Assembly (NCBI RefSeq): GCF_003991875.1
Contig: NZ_CP031423.1
Coordinates: forward strand, 1,674,001 to 1,738,000
Direction of reading: 5' to 3'
Source: Microbacterium lemovicicum
Lineage (GTDB): Bacteria; Actinomycetota; Actinomycetes; Actinomycetales; Microbacteriaceae
DNA length: 64,000 nt
Shown piece after piece: positions 43,052 to 54,174 of this stretch. The translations under genes were made by a program, and so were the position numbers. How positions within the stretch are numbered: the first letter of the stretch is position 1; each line of letters starts with the position of its first letter. The notes under the pieces are model-generated. The model was given only the letters and a program-made list of their open reading frames with translations. It did not search any database and was not told the origin of the DNA.

Positions 43052-44551
43052 CTACTGGGCCGCGCGCTCCAGGATCAGCTCGCGCACCCGGGCCGCATCG
43101 GCCTGACCGCGCATCGCCTTCATGACCGCGCCGATGACCGCACCTGCGGCCTGCACCTTGCCGTCGCGGATCTTTGCCAGCACGTCGGGCTGCGCCGCCA
43201 GGGCGTCGTCGATCGCCGCGATCAGCGCGCCGTCGTCCGAGACGACGGCGAGCCCGCGGGCGTCGATGACCTCCTGCGCCGAGCCCTCCCCGGCGGCGAT
43301 GCCCTCGAGCACCTGGCGGGCGAGCTTGTCCGTCAGCGTCCCGGCATCCACGAGGGACTGCAGATCGGCGACGTCCTGCGGCGAGACGAGGTCGGAGGCC
43401 TCGCGTCCCTGCGCGTTCGCGAGCCGCGTGAGCTCACCCGTCCACCACTTGCGGGCGGCCGCGGGCGACGTGCCCAGGGAGATCGTGGCCTCGACCTCGG
43501 CGAGCAGACCGCCGTTCGCGACGTCCTGGAACTCGAGGTCGGTGAAGCCCCAGCTGTCCTTGAGCCGGCGACGGCGCACAGCCGGGGGCTCGGGCAGCTC
43601 GTCGCGCAGCTGCGCGATGAGCTCCGGCGCGGGCACGACGGGGAGCAGGTCGGGCTCGGGGAAGTAGCGGTAATCGTCGGCATCGGACTTCGGCCGCCCG
43701 GGAGAGGTCGTGCCGGTGTCCTCGTGCCAGTGGCGGGTCTCCTGCGTGATCGAGCCGCCGGCGGCCAGGATCGCAGCCTGGCGCTGGATCTCGTAGCGCA
43801 CGGCGCGCTCGACCGATCGCATCGAGTTCACGTTCTTCGTCTCCGTGCGCGTGCCCAGCTTCTCCTGGCCGCGCGGACGGAGGGATACGTTCGCGTCGCA
43901 GCGGAGGTTGCCGCGCTCCATCTTGGCGTCGGAGATGCCGAGAGCGAGCACGATGTCGCGGATCGTCTGCACGTAGGCCTTGGCGATCTCGGGAGCGCGG
44001 TGCTCGGCGCCGTAGATGGGCTTGGTGACGATCTCGACCAGTGGCACCCCGGCTCGGTTGTAGTCCACGAGGGAGTACTCAGCACCCTGGATGCGACCCG
44101 TCGCGCCTCCCACATGGGTCAGCTTGCCGGCATCCTCCTCCATGTGCGCCCGCTCGATCGGCACGGTCACGATGGTGCCGTCGGAGAGCTCGACGTCGAC
44201 GGAGCCCTCGAAGGCGATGGGCTCGTCGTACTGCGAGATCTGGTAGTTCTTGCCGAGGTCGGGGTAGAAGTAGTTCTTCCGCGCGAACCGGCTCGACGGG
44301 GCGATCGAGCAGCCGAGGGCGAGGCCCAGGGAGATCGAGTAGCGCACCGCCTGCTCGTTGACGACGGGAAGCGAACCGGGCAGACCGAGGTCGACCGGCG
44401 CGAGATCGGTGTTCGGCTCGCGGCCGAAGGAGTTCGGCGCCGACGAGAACATCTTGGTCTTGGTGTTGAGCTCGACGTGCACCTCGAAGCCCAGCACGGG
44501 CTCGTACCGTTCGAGGGCCTCCTCGAACGAGAGGATCTTCTCCTTGACCAT
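43052..44551 (-). CDS. gatB: Aspartyl/glutamyl-tRNA amidotransferase subunit B
   Basis: 499 residues. GatB binds misacylated Glu-tRNA-Gln (and Asp-tRNA-Asn), activates it with ATP and receives ammonia from Gat[20 protein letters not shown] at the start and the [13 protein letters not shown] and [13 protein letters not shown] motifs of the cradle domain identify it; the C-terminal YqeY-like domain ends [23 protein letters not shown] shares a base with the gatA stop (TGATG). Together with gatA and gatC it forms the GatCAB operon, implying indirect synthesis of Gln-tRNA. Confidence 0.97.
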   Translation of the reverse strand: MVKEKILSFEEALERYEPVLGFEVHVELNTKTKMFSSAPNSFGREPNTDLAPVDLGLPGSLPVVNEQAVRYSISLGLALGCSIAPSSRFARKNYFYPDLGKNYQISQYDEPIAFEGSVDVELSDGTIVTVPIERAHMEEDAGKLTHVGGATGRIQGAEYSLVDYNRAGVPLVEIVTKPIYGAEHRAPEIAKAYVQTIRDIVLALGISDAKMERGNLRCDANVSLRPRGQEKLGTRTETKNVNSMRSVERAVRYEIQRQAAILAAGGSITQETRHWHEDTGTTSPGRPKSDADDYRYFPEPDLLPVVPAPELIAQLRDELPEPPAVRRRRLKDSWGFTDLEFQDVANGGLLAEVEATISLGTSPAAARKWWTGELTRLANAQGREASDLVSPQDVADLQSLVDAGTLTDKLARQVLEGIAAGEGSAQEVIDARGLAVVSDDGALIAAIDDALAAQPDVLAKIRDGKVQAAGAVIGAVMKAMRGQADAARVRELILERAAQ

Positions 44552-46077
44552 CAGCGGTTCCCTTCGTTCGATCCGGACGCCGCCAGCGCGGGCGCGCGAT
44601 CCAGCAGGGGCGCGCCCCACGAGTCGACCAGGAGCGTCTCCAGCGCAGCGCCCACCCGGTAGAGCCGGGCGTCCTCGCGGACGGGGGCGAGGAACTGGAT
44701 GCCGACGGGCAGGCCGTCCTCCTCCGCGAGACCTGACGGGATCGAGATGCCGGGGACGCCGGCGAGGTTGGCCGGGATGGTCGTGACGTCGTTCAGGTAC
44801 ATCTGCAGAGGGTCGCCGAGCTGCTCGCCGAGACGGAACGCGGTCGTCGGAGCCGACGGGGTCGCGATCACGTCGACCTTCTCGAAGGCCGCGTCGAAAT
44901 CGCGCTGGATGAGGGTGCGCACCTTCTGCGCCGACCCATAGTACGCGTCGTAGTAGCCGGCGGACAGCGCGTAGGTGCCGAGGATGATGCGGCGCTTCAC
45001 CTCGTCGCCGAAGCCCGCGTCGCGGGTGGCGGCCATCACGTCCTCGACGGTGCCGCCGGAAGCCGAGCGCATGCCGAAGCGCACCGAGTCGAACTTCGCG
45101 AGATTGCTGGAGGCCTCGGCGGGCAGGATCAGGTAGTACGCGGCGACGCCGTACTCGAAGTGCGGCGCGGAGATCTCGACGATCTCGGCGCCCTGCGCCT
45201 CGAGCATCGCGAGTGCGGCACGGAACGAGGCCGACACGCCCGGCTGGAAGCCGCTGTCGTCGAGCTCGGAGATCACGCCGACGCGCAGTCCCTTCAGCAC
45301 GTCGCCACGGGCGCCGTCGCGCGCCGCCTGGGCGAACGAGGGCCAGGCGTCGGTCAGGGAGGTCGAATCGCGGTGGTCGTGCCCGCCGATGACGTCGTGC
45401 AGCAGGCCGGCGTCGAGCACCGTGCGCGTGACCGGCCCCACCTGGTCGAGTGACGAGGCCAGCGCGATGGCGCCGTAGCGGCTCACGCCGCCGTAGGTGG
45501 GCTTGACGCCCACCGTGCCCGTGACGTGCGCCGGCTGACGGATCGATCCGCCGGTGTCGGAGCCGAGAGCGAGGGGCGCCTCGAAGGCCGCGACCGCGGC
45601 CGCCGATCCGCCGCCGGAGCCGCCGGGGATGCGGTCGAGGTCCCACGGGTTGCGGGTCGGCCCGTAGGCGGAGTGCTCGGTGGAGGAGCCCATGGCGAAC
45701 TCGTCCATGTTGGTCTTGCCGAGGGGCACGAGTCCGGCCGCGCGGGAGCGGGCCACGACGGTCGCATCGAAGGGCGACATGTAGCCCTCGAGGATGCGGG
45801 AGCCGCTCGTGGAGGGCATGTCGGTCGTGACCAGGACGTCCTTGATGGCGAGGGGCACGCCGGCCAGGGGGCCGAGCTCCTCGCCGGCGGCACGGCGGCG
45901 ATCGATGTCGGTCGCGGCATCCATCGCGTGCGCGTTGACGTGCAGGAACGCGTGCACGTCGCCGTCGACGGCGGCGATGCGGTCGAGGTGCGCGCGGGTC
46001 GCCTCCGCGCTGGACACGTCGCCGGCGGCGAGGGCGGAGGCCAGGTCGGCCGCGGTCAGGCGGGTGAGGTCGCTCAC
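44551..46077 (-). CDS. gatA: Aspartyl/glutamyl-tRNA amidotransferase subunit A
   Basis: 508 residues. Amidase-signature enzyme that releases ammonia from glutamine. The Ser-cisSer-Lys triad is visible: Lys79 (LAIKDVLV), the Gly/Ser loop GGSGGGSAA (Ser154) and nucleophile Ser178 ([11 protein letters not shown]). GTG start overlaps the gatC stop as GTGA. The gene continues into gatB with a 1-nt overlap. Confidence 0.97.
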   Translation of the reverse strand: MSDLTRLTAADLASALAAGDVSSAEATRAHLDRIAAVDGDVHAFLHVNAHAMDAATDIDRRRAAGEELGPLAGVPLAIKDVLVTTDMPSTSGSRILEGYMSPFDATVVARSRAAGLVPLGKTNMDEFAMGSSTEHSAYGPTRNPWDLDRIPGGSGGGSAAAVAAFEAPLALGSDTGGSIRQPAHVTGTVGVKPTYGGVSRYGAIALASSLDQVGPVTRTVLDAGLLHDVIGGHDHRDSTSLTDAWPSFAQAARDGARGDVLKGLRVGVISELDDSGFQPGVSASFRAALAMLEAQGAEIVEISAPHFEYGVAAYYLILPAEASSNLAKFDSVRFGMRSASGGTVEDVMAATRDAGFGDEVKRRIILGTYALSAGYYDAYYGSAQKVRTLIQRDFDAAFEKVDVIATPSAPTTAFRLGEQLGDPLQMYLNDVTTIPANLAGVPGISIPSGLAEEDGLPVGIQFLAPVREDARLYRVGAALETLLVDSWGAPLLDRAPALAASGSNEGNR

Positions 46078-46373
46078 TGCTCCTCCCCCAGGATCGCGGT
46101 GACGCGGAAGCGCCCGTCGGCCTGGTCGGGCGCGTTGCTCAGCGCCTCGGCCTGGGTCAGCGTCTCACCGACCTCGTCGCGGCGGAAGACGTTCTCCAGC
46201 GGGACGGGGTGGCTGGTGGCGGGCACCTCCGCGGTGGCCACCTCCGACACCTTCGCGATGTTGTCGACGATGGCGTCGAGCTCTCCGGTGAGGCGCTCGA
46301 CCTCCTCGTCGCTCAGCTGGATCCTGGCGAGCACACCGAGATGGCGCACGAGATCGGGGGTGATTTCAGACAC
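46074..46373 (-). CDS. gatC: Aspartyl/glutamyl-tRNA amidotransferase subunit C
   Basis: 99 residues. GatC is the belt that holds GatA and GatB together. The helical start ([39 protein letters not shown]) and the C-terminal stretch with [20 protein letters not shown] match the family. GTG start with TAGAAT 6 nt upstream. It heads the gatCAB operon and diverges from the acyl-CoA ligase. Confidence 0.95.
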   Translation of the reverse strand: MSEITPDLVRHLGVLARIQLSDEEVERLTGELDAIVDNIAKVSEVATAEVPATSHPVPLENVFRRDEVGETLTQAEALSNAPDQADGRFRVTAILGEEQ

Positions 46374-46379
46374 GCCCCC

Positions 46380-46385
46380 ATTCTA
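46380..46385 (-). promoter_or_regulatory. -10 box of gatCAB (leaderless GTG)
   Basis: TAGAAT on the minus strand ends 6 nt before the GTG at 46373. Confidence 0.5.
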
Positions 46386-46428
46386 CGGGGGACGCTCCGG
46401 GCTCCCCCGGTCGGCGGTCGACGCGTCC

Positions 46429-46434
46429 TAGGCT
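46429..46434 (+). promoter_or_regulatory. -10 box of the acyl-CoA ligase gene (leaderless GTG)
   Basis: TAGGCT ends 6 nt before the GTG at 46441, facing the gatC promoter 44 bp away. Confidence 0.5.
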
Positions 46435-46440
46435 GAGCCC

Positions 46441-48141
46441 GTGACCGCTTACGACCCGCCTCGGCCGTGGATCCGCAGCTACGCCCCGGGGGTGCCGGAT
46501 GACCTCGAGCCGGTCTCGGGATCACTGGTGGACATCGTCGAGGCCTCGGCGAGGGACTATCCGGATGCTGCGGCCCTCCAGTTCTTCGGACGCGAGACGA
46601 CCTACCGCGAGCTGTCGGAGCAGATCGACCGTGCGGCCGCAGGACTCGCAGCGCAGGGCGTCGGCGCCGGGGATCCCGTGGCGATCGTGCTGCCGAACTG
46701 CCCGCAGCACATCGTCGCGTTCTACGCCGTGCTGCGGCTCGGTGCGGTGGTCGTCGAGCACAACCCCCTCTACACGCCCCGCGAGTTGCGGAAGCAGTTC
46801 GAGGACCACGGGGCCAAGACGGTGATCGCCTGGAGCAAGGTCGTCGCCACGATCCAGGAGTTCCCGGCCGATCTCGCCGTTCGAACCCTGATCTCCGTCG
46901 ACGTGACCCGGGCCATGCCGTTCGCGACGCGCGCGGCTCTGCGGCTGCCGATCGCGAAGGCGCGCGCGTCGCGCGACGCCCTGTACGCCCGCGTGAGTGG
47001 GACGGTGCCCTGGGAGCAGCTGCTGCGCGCCGCGCCGATCTCCGCCGCGCATCCGCGTCCGGCGACCGATGATCTCGCGATCATCCAGTACACGAGCGGC
47101 ACAACCGGCACCCCCAAGGGTGCCGCGCTGACCCACCGGAACCTGGTGTCCAACGCCGCGCAGGCCCGCGCCTGGGTGCCGTCGATCGTCCGCGGCGAGG
47201 GCTGCGTCGTGTACGCGGTCCTGCCGATGTTCCACGCCTACGGCCTCACGCTGTGCCTGACGTTCGCGATGTCGATGGGCGCGCGCCTCGTGCTCTTCCC
47301 GCGATTCGATCCCGACCTCGTGCTGGCCGTCACGAAGAGGCACCCCGCGACGTTCCTCCCGCTCGTGCCCCCCATCGCCGACCGTCTGCTGAAGGCCGCA
47401 CGGGAGAAGGGCGTCTCGCTGGCCGGCACGGAGGTCGCGATCTCCGGCGCCATGGCCCTGCCGCACGAGCTGGTGGTCCCCTTCGAAGAGACCACCGGCG
47501 GGTTCCTCGTCGAGGGGTACGGCCTCAGCGAGTGCTCGCCCGTGCTGATGGCCAACCCCGTCGCCGACAACCGTGTGCCCGGAACGGTGGGCCTCCCGCT
47601 CCCCGGAACCGAGTGCCGGGTCGTCGACCCGGACGAGCCGACCCGTGACGTCGAGCCCGGCGGCCGCGGCGAGCTGCTGGTGCGCGGCCCGCAGGTCTTC
47701 GGCGGCTACTACGGCCGGCCGGAGGAGACCGCGGCCGTGTTCGTGGACGGCTGGTTCCGCACCGGCGACATCGTCCAGATCGATGAGCACGGGTTCGTCC
47801 GCATCGTCGACCGCATCAAGGAGCTCATCATCACCGGGGGCTTCAACGTCGCCCCCACCGAGGTCGAGAACGCCCTCCGCCAGCATCCGCGCGTGCGCGA
47901 CGTCGCCGTCGTCGGGGTGCCGAGCACCCATTCCGGTGAAGATGTGATCGCCGCGATCGTCGTGGACGACGACGGCCCCGTCGACGTGGAGGATGTGCGG
48001 GCGTTCGCCCGCGGCATCCTCACGCCCTACAAAGTCCCCCGTCGCGTGGTCGTGGTGGACGAGCTGCCGACCTCGCTCATCGGCAAGGTGCTGCGCCGCC
48101 AGGTGCGCGAGAGGCTTCTCGCGGAGACCGACGGCTCCTGA
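46441..48141 (+). CDS. fadD: Long-chain fatty acid--CoA ligase (AMP-forming)
   Basis: 566 residues. ANL-family adenylating enzyme. The P-loop IIQYTSGTTGTPKGAALTHR, the VEGYGLSECSPV motif, GELLVRGPQVFGGYY, and FRTGDIVQIDEHGF are all present, and the C-terminal catalytic Lys is in SLIGKVLRRQ. It activates fatty acids to acyl-CoA. GTG start with a leaderless -10 box. Specificity within the group cannot be read; medium or long chain is likely. Confidence 0.93.
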   Translation: MTAYDPPRPWIRSYAPGVPDDLEPVSGSLVDIVEASARDYPDAAALQFFGRETTYRELSEQIDRAAAGLAAQGVGAGDPVAIVLPNCPQHIVAFYAVLRLGAVVVEHNPLYTPRELRKQFEDHGAKTVIAWSKVVATIQEFPADLAVRTLISVDVTRAMPFATRAALRLPIAKARASRDALYARVSGTVPWEQLLRAAPISAAHPRPATDDLAIIQYTSGTTGTPKGAALTHRNLVSNAAQARAWVPSIVRGEGCVVYAVLPMFHAYGLTLCLTFAMSMGARLVLFPRFDPDLVLAVTKRHPATFLPLVPPIADRLLKAAREKGVSLAGTEVAISGAMALPHELVVPFEETTGGFLVEGYGLSECSPVLMANPVADNRVPGTVGLPLPGTECRVVDPDEPTRDVEPGGRGELLVRGPQVFGGYYGRPEETAAVFVDGWFRTGDIVQIDEHGFVRIVDRIKELIITGGFNVAPTEVENALRQHPRVRDVAVVGVPSTHSGEDVIAAIVVDDDGPVDVEDVRAFARGILTPYKVPRRVVVVDELPTSLIGKVLRRQVRERLLAETDGS

Positions 48142-48294
48142 GGCGCGTCGGCGGACACGCCTCCGCCTGTCCCGCAGAACCGTCGGGACGGCGATGTCGG
48201 AGCCCTCGCGTATCGTCGTCAGTGTCAGGAACGCGCACGTGCCCACTCGCGCGACCGGTTGCCGCGCTACGCGCGGCCGATCCAGGAGCAGGGC

Positions 48295-49752
48295 ATGGGG
48301 CACGAGGCGACGATCGACCCGCAGCGGCTCCATGCGCTCGTGACCTCCGTCGTGGCCGCGCGGCAGCGCGTGGCCCGTGCTCAGGCCGACGAGTCGCGGC
48401 TTCTCGCCGATGCCGTCGAGATGGTGGTGTCCGCCATGGAGGCCGAACGTGCGCACGGATCGCATCATCGCTCCCGTGCTGACCTGCCGATGCGCGAGGT
48501 GGCGGCTGAGCTCGCGACCGCGATGCGGGTCACCGACCGGACCGTCCAGCGGCGGATGGGTGACGCGTCGCAGCTCGCCAGCCGGTTCCCCGCCACCCTT
48601 GCAGCCTGGGAAGAGGGCTCGATCGACAGCGCGCACCTGAACGCCCTCCTCGACGCCGGCGGTCAGATCGACGACGACGACGCACGCGGGCGGTTCGAGG
48701 CGCGTGCCCTCGAGGTCGCCCGCATGGAGACCGCGGCGCGGTTGCGAGCGGTCGCAGCGGCGATCGCTGCGCAGATCGACCCGGTCGGATCGGCGGAGCG
48801 GATGCGGCGGAGCGCGTCCGACCGACAGGTGCGGGTTTTCGACCTCGACAGCGGGCAGGCTCGGCTGCTGGCCGATCTCCCCGCCACCCTCGCTCACGCG
48901 ATGTACGACCGGCTGACGCGGATGGCCAGGACGGTGCGCGGTCGTGGTGGTCACGACACCGGCGCAATGGCGCCCAGCCGATCCGAGGGTGGCGACGACG
49001 GCGCGACCGTGGACGACGAGGAGCGCACGGCGACCGCAGACGACGAGCGCGCGGCGACCGTGGACGACGAGCGCCCGGCGACCGCAGAGCCGTGCGACCC
49101 GTTCGTGACCGGCCCCTCGCAGGCGCCGACCGACCACGTGATGGACGACTCCGTCGATTCGCGCACCCTCGATCAGCTGCGCGCCGACCTCCTGTGCGAC
49201 CTCGTTCTCGCCGGCGGCGCGATGGCGCACGGCGACGGGCTCGAGTCGATCACAGGACACGTGCAGGTGACGGTCACCGCGCGATCGCTCGCTGAGGGGC
49301 GCGGTGAGATCGGGCTGCTCGCCGGGGGTGAGACCGCCGACGCCGAATCCGTCCGGTGCCTCGCCGCCACCGCGTCCGTGTGGGATCGCGTGTTCACCGA
49401 TCCACTCAGCGGTGCGGTGCTCGGGGTCGACCGCTACCGTCCGTCGGCAGAGCTGAAGCGATTCCTCCGGGCCAGGGATGAGACGTGCCGATTCCCCGGG
49501 TGCCGCCGCGCTGCGAGGGGATGCGACATCGACCACACGCAGGACGCGGCGCACGGCGGACCCACCCGGGTGGACAATCTCGCTCACCTGTGTCGCCGTC
49601 ACCATACGCTCAAACATGAATCCGCCTGGACGGTGAGGCAGCGCGGTGGTGGTGTGCTCGAGTGGCGAAGTCCGCTCGGTCGCCTTTGCCGCGATCGGCC
49701 ACCCGCGGTCGTTCGCTTCACCCGGATGGACGCGGATCCACCTCCGTTCTGA
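48295..49752 (+). CDS. DUF222 / HNH endonuclease-domain protein
   Basis: 485 residues. The N-terminal half is DUF222 (helical; MREVAAELATAMRVTDRTVQ and DAGGQIDDDDARGRFEARA), and the C-terminal HNH has Cys pairs CRFPGCR and DIDHTQDAAHGGP then LAHLCRRHH. Such proteins (the 13E12-type family) are common, often multi-copy, in actinobacteria; their cut sites are unknown and many may be mobile or relics. Between the domains a low-complexity insert repeats DDERxAT. AGGAG precedes the ATG. The HNH core looks intact, so it could be active. Confidence 0.9.
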   Translation: MGHEATIDPQRLHALVTSVVAARQRVARAQADESRLLADAVEMVVSAMEAERAHGSHHRSRADLPMREVAAELATAMRVTDRTVQRRMGDASQLASRFPATLAAWEEGSIDSAHLNALLDAGGQIDDDDARGRFEARALEVARMETAARLRAVAAAIAAQIDPVGSAERMRRSASDRQVRVFDLDSGQARLLADLPATLAHAMYDRLTRMARTVRGRGGHDTGAMAPSRSEGGDDGATVDDEERTATADDERAATVDDERPATAEPCDPFVTGPSQAPTDHVMDDSVDSRTLDQLRADLLCDLVLAGGAMAHGDGLESITGHVQVTVTARSLAEGRGEIGLLAGGETADAESVRCLAATASVWDRVFTDPLSGAVLGVDRYRPSAELKRFLRARDETCRFPGCRRAARGCDIDHTQDAAHGGPTRVDNLAHLCRRHHTLKHESAWTVRQRGGGVLEWRSPLGRLCRDRPPAVVRFTRMDADPPPF

Positions 49753-49810
49753 CCGGGTTCTACTCGAAGCCCGTGGAACACGTGCCAGGAGCCCGGTCGG
49801 GGAGCAGCAG

Positions 49811-50142
49811 GTGCCCGACGTCCGCTGCCCGACGTCTGCTGTCGGGGTGCCCTTACGCCGGCTGCCCGACGCCGCCTGGCCGACGCCCGTTGCCCGACGC
49901 CGGCTGCTCGACGCCCGTTGCCCGACGCCCGCTGTCCAGTGCCTCAACGCCAGCTACCCGGCGTGGCTGACGGCTGCCCGACACCGACTGTCCGACACTC
50001 GCGACTCGACACCGACTGCCCGACACTTAAGCCCGACACTTCCTGCCCGACACTTCCTGCCCGACACTTCCTGCCCGACACTCAAGGCCCGACACCGGCT
50101 GCCCGACACTCGCTGCCCGACACTCGCTGGCCGACGCCGCCC
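49811..50142. repeat. Degenerate 14-bp minisatellite
   Basis: The 409-bp gap between the DUF222/HNH and YciI genes has no credible ORF. It holds about 20 units of a 14-bp repeat, consensus CTGCCCGACRCYNG. Three identical tandem copies of CCCGACACTTCCTG begin at 50032, then single-base variants follow every 14 bp to 50129. The left part is GACG-type, the right part GACA-type. Confidence 0.85.
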
Positions 50143-50161
50143 GGCCGATCAGTACGCTGTC

Positions 50162-50458
50162 TCAGTCGCCGTTGACGGCCACGGCGTAGGGGTACAGCTC
50201 AGCCGTCATCACACCGGCCGCGACAGCGGGATCCGTCTGCGTGACCGCGCGGGCGCTGGCCTCATCGGGCGCCTCGAAGATCGTGATCCCCGGCGCTCCG
50301 TGGTCGTGCTCAGGACGTCCGGCGAGGACCAGGATGCCCGCCGCCGTGAGCGCCTCGAGGTAGTCGACGTGCTCCGCCATCACCGTCTGCTCCTCGAGAG
50401 TGGGAGCTCCGAGCATCTCGGGGCGGGTCGGGACGAGCCGATAGATCCATCGAGACAT
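50162..50458 (-). CDS. YciI family protein
   Basis: 98 residues with a ferredoxin-like YCII fold: MSRWIYRLVPTRPEMLG, MAEHVDYLEALTAAGILVLA, then GITIFEAPDEASARAVTQTD. The conserved His of the family (MAEHVDYL) is present. YCII proteins often act as dehydratase- or peroxidase-like enzymes or regulators, but this one's role is unknown. It starts 6 nt after the ligA stop and is probably co-transcribed with it. Confidence 0.9.
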   Translation of the reverse strand: MSRWIYRLVPTRPEMLGAPTLEEQTVMAEHVDYLEALTAAGILVLAGRPEHDHGAPGITIFEAPDEASARAVTQTDPAVAAGVMTAELYPYAVAVNGD

Positions 50459-50464
50459 ATTTGA

Positions 50465-52870
<2,406 letters not shown>

Positions 52871-52897
52871 TGGATGGCCTCCGACGCTGCACCGGCC

Positions 52898-53034
52898 CGA
52901 CAGACCGAGTCCGCAGACCGAGCGCCGACAGACCGAGCGCCGACAGACCGAGCGCCGACAGACCGAGCGCCGACAGACAGCGCAGACCGAGCGCCGACAG
53001 ACCGAGCCGACAGATCCAGCGCCGACAGACCGAG
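52898..53034. repeat. 15-bp minisatellite upstream of ligA
   Basis: Three perfect tandem copies of CGACAGACCGAGCGC (52926-52970) flanked by about six degenerate copies. It fills most of the gap between the mnmA stop and the ligA promoter. No protein-coding reading is plausible. Confidence 0.85.
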
Positions 53035-53058
53035 GGAGACGGACCGCGCGCCGATCGT

Positions 53059-54162
53059 TCAGGCGTCGACGGGTACCGCGGAGACCGTGCGGTCGATCGT
53101 GAACTGGCCGATGACGCGCGTGCCGTCGTAGAGCACCGCCGTCTGGCCGGTGGCGACGCCGTCGAGCGGCTCGACCGGCGTGACGACGACGGTCGCGGCA
53201 TCCTGATCCCAGAGCGCCTGCGCGGGCACCGGATCGGCGTGCGCGCGGATCTGCACGGCGCACGCGAACGCCGATGCGGTCGGCGCGGCTCCCGCCCAGG
53301 AGTACGTCGCGCCGGAGATCTCGGCCACGGCCAGCGCCTCGCGCGGCCCCACCACGACGGTGTTGTCGACGGGGCGGATCTCGAGCACGAAGCGGGGCTT
53401 GCCGTCGGCGGCGGGCACACCCAGCGAGAGGCCGCGACGCTGACCGATCGTGAACGCGTGCGCCCCTTCGTGGGTACCCACCTTCGCTCCGGCGCGGTCG
53501 ACGATGTCGCCGGTCGCGGTGCCGACCTTCTCCGCGAGCCAGCCGCGGGTGTCGCCGTCCGGGATGAAGCAGATGTCGTGGCTGTCGGGCTTCTGCGCGA
53601 CGGTGAGGCCGCGCTCCGCCGCCTCCGCGCGCACGAGCGCCTTGGAGGGCGTCGTGCCCAACGGGAAGTAGGTGTGCGCGAGCTGTTCGGCGGTCAGCAC
53701 CCCGAGCACGTACGACTGATCCTTCGCGGCGTCCGATGCGCGGTGCAGTTCGCGACCCTCGGGGCCGTCGACCAGCAGCGCGTAGTGGCCGGTGCACACC
53801 GCGTCGAAGCCCAGCTCGAGCGCCCGCTCCAGAAGGGCGGCGAACTTGATGCGCTCGTTGCAGCGCATGCAGGGGTTCGGCGTGCGTCCGGCGCGGTACT
53901 CGGCGACAAAGTCCTCGATCACGTCCTCGCGGAACCGCTCGGAGAAGTCCCAGACGTAGAACGGGATGCCCAGCAGGTCGGCCGCGCGTCGCGCGTCCAT
54001 CGCGTCCTCGATGGTGCAGCAGCCGCGGCTCCCGGTGCGCAGCGTGCCGCCCGCCCGCGAGAGCGCGAGGTGCACGCCGACGACGTCATGACCCGCCTCG
54101 ACCGCGCGGGCGGCCGCGACGGCGGAGTCCACTCCCCCGCTCATGGCCGCAAGAACACGCAT
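53059..54162 (-). CDS. mnmA: tRNA-specific 2-thiouridylase
   Basis: 367 residues. It makes s2U34 on tRNAs for Lys, Glu and Gln. The PP-loop MSGGVDSAV binds ATP; catalytic Cys98 lies in NPCMRC and the second Cys198 in [11 protein letters not shown]. The C-terminal OB-like domain is complete. It starts with TAGACT 6 nt before the ATG, and the upstream cysteine desulfurase stop codon forms part of that box. The desulfurase probably supplies the sulfur. The 15-bp minisatellite follows its stop. Confidence 0.96.
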   Translation of the reverse strand: MRVLAAMSGGVDSAVAAARAVEAGHDVVGVHLALSRAGGTLRTGSRGCCTIEDAMDARRAADLLGIPFYVWDFSERFREDVIEDFVAEYRAGRTPNPCMRCNERIKFAALLERALELGFDAVCTGHYALLVDGPEGRELHRASDAAKDQSYVLGVLTAEQLAHTYFPLGTTPSKALVRAEAAERGLTVAQKPDSHDICFIPDGDTRGWLAEKVGTATGDIVDRAGAKVGTHEGAHAFTIGQRRGLSLGVPAADGKPRFVLEIRPVDNTVVVGPREALAVAEISGATYSWAGAAPTASAFACAVQIRAHADPVPAQALWDQDAATVVVTPVEPLDGVATGQTAVLYDGTRVIGQFTIDRTVSAVPVDA

Positions 54163-54168
54163 GCGGTC

Positions 54169-54174
54169 AGTCTA
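54169..54174 (-). promoter_or_regulatory. -10 box of mnmA, overlapping the desulfurase stop codon
   Basis: TAGACT on the minus strand: its TAG is the stop of the cysteine desulfurase gene. It ends 6 nt before the mnmA ATG. Confidence 0.5.

Noticed and set aside
46522..49947. 1141-codon leftward open frame across fadD and the HNH gene
   Set aside because: It is the complement of two well-supported rightward genes and has no domain or ribosome-binding site.
49811..50142. CRISPR array
   Set aside because: The repeat unit is 14 bp with no separate spacers; units abut or vary by a few bases, and no cas genes are near.
52898..53034. CRISPR array or coding repeat (ADRPS-type)
   Set aside because: 15-bp units without spacers. 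The rightward reading gives repeated Ala-Asp-Arg-Pro-Ser but no start, ribosome-binding site or folded domain, and the frame continues antisense through mnmA.
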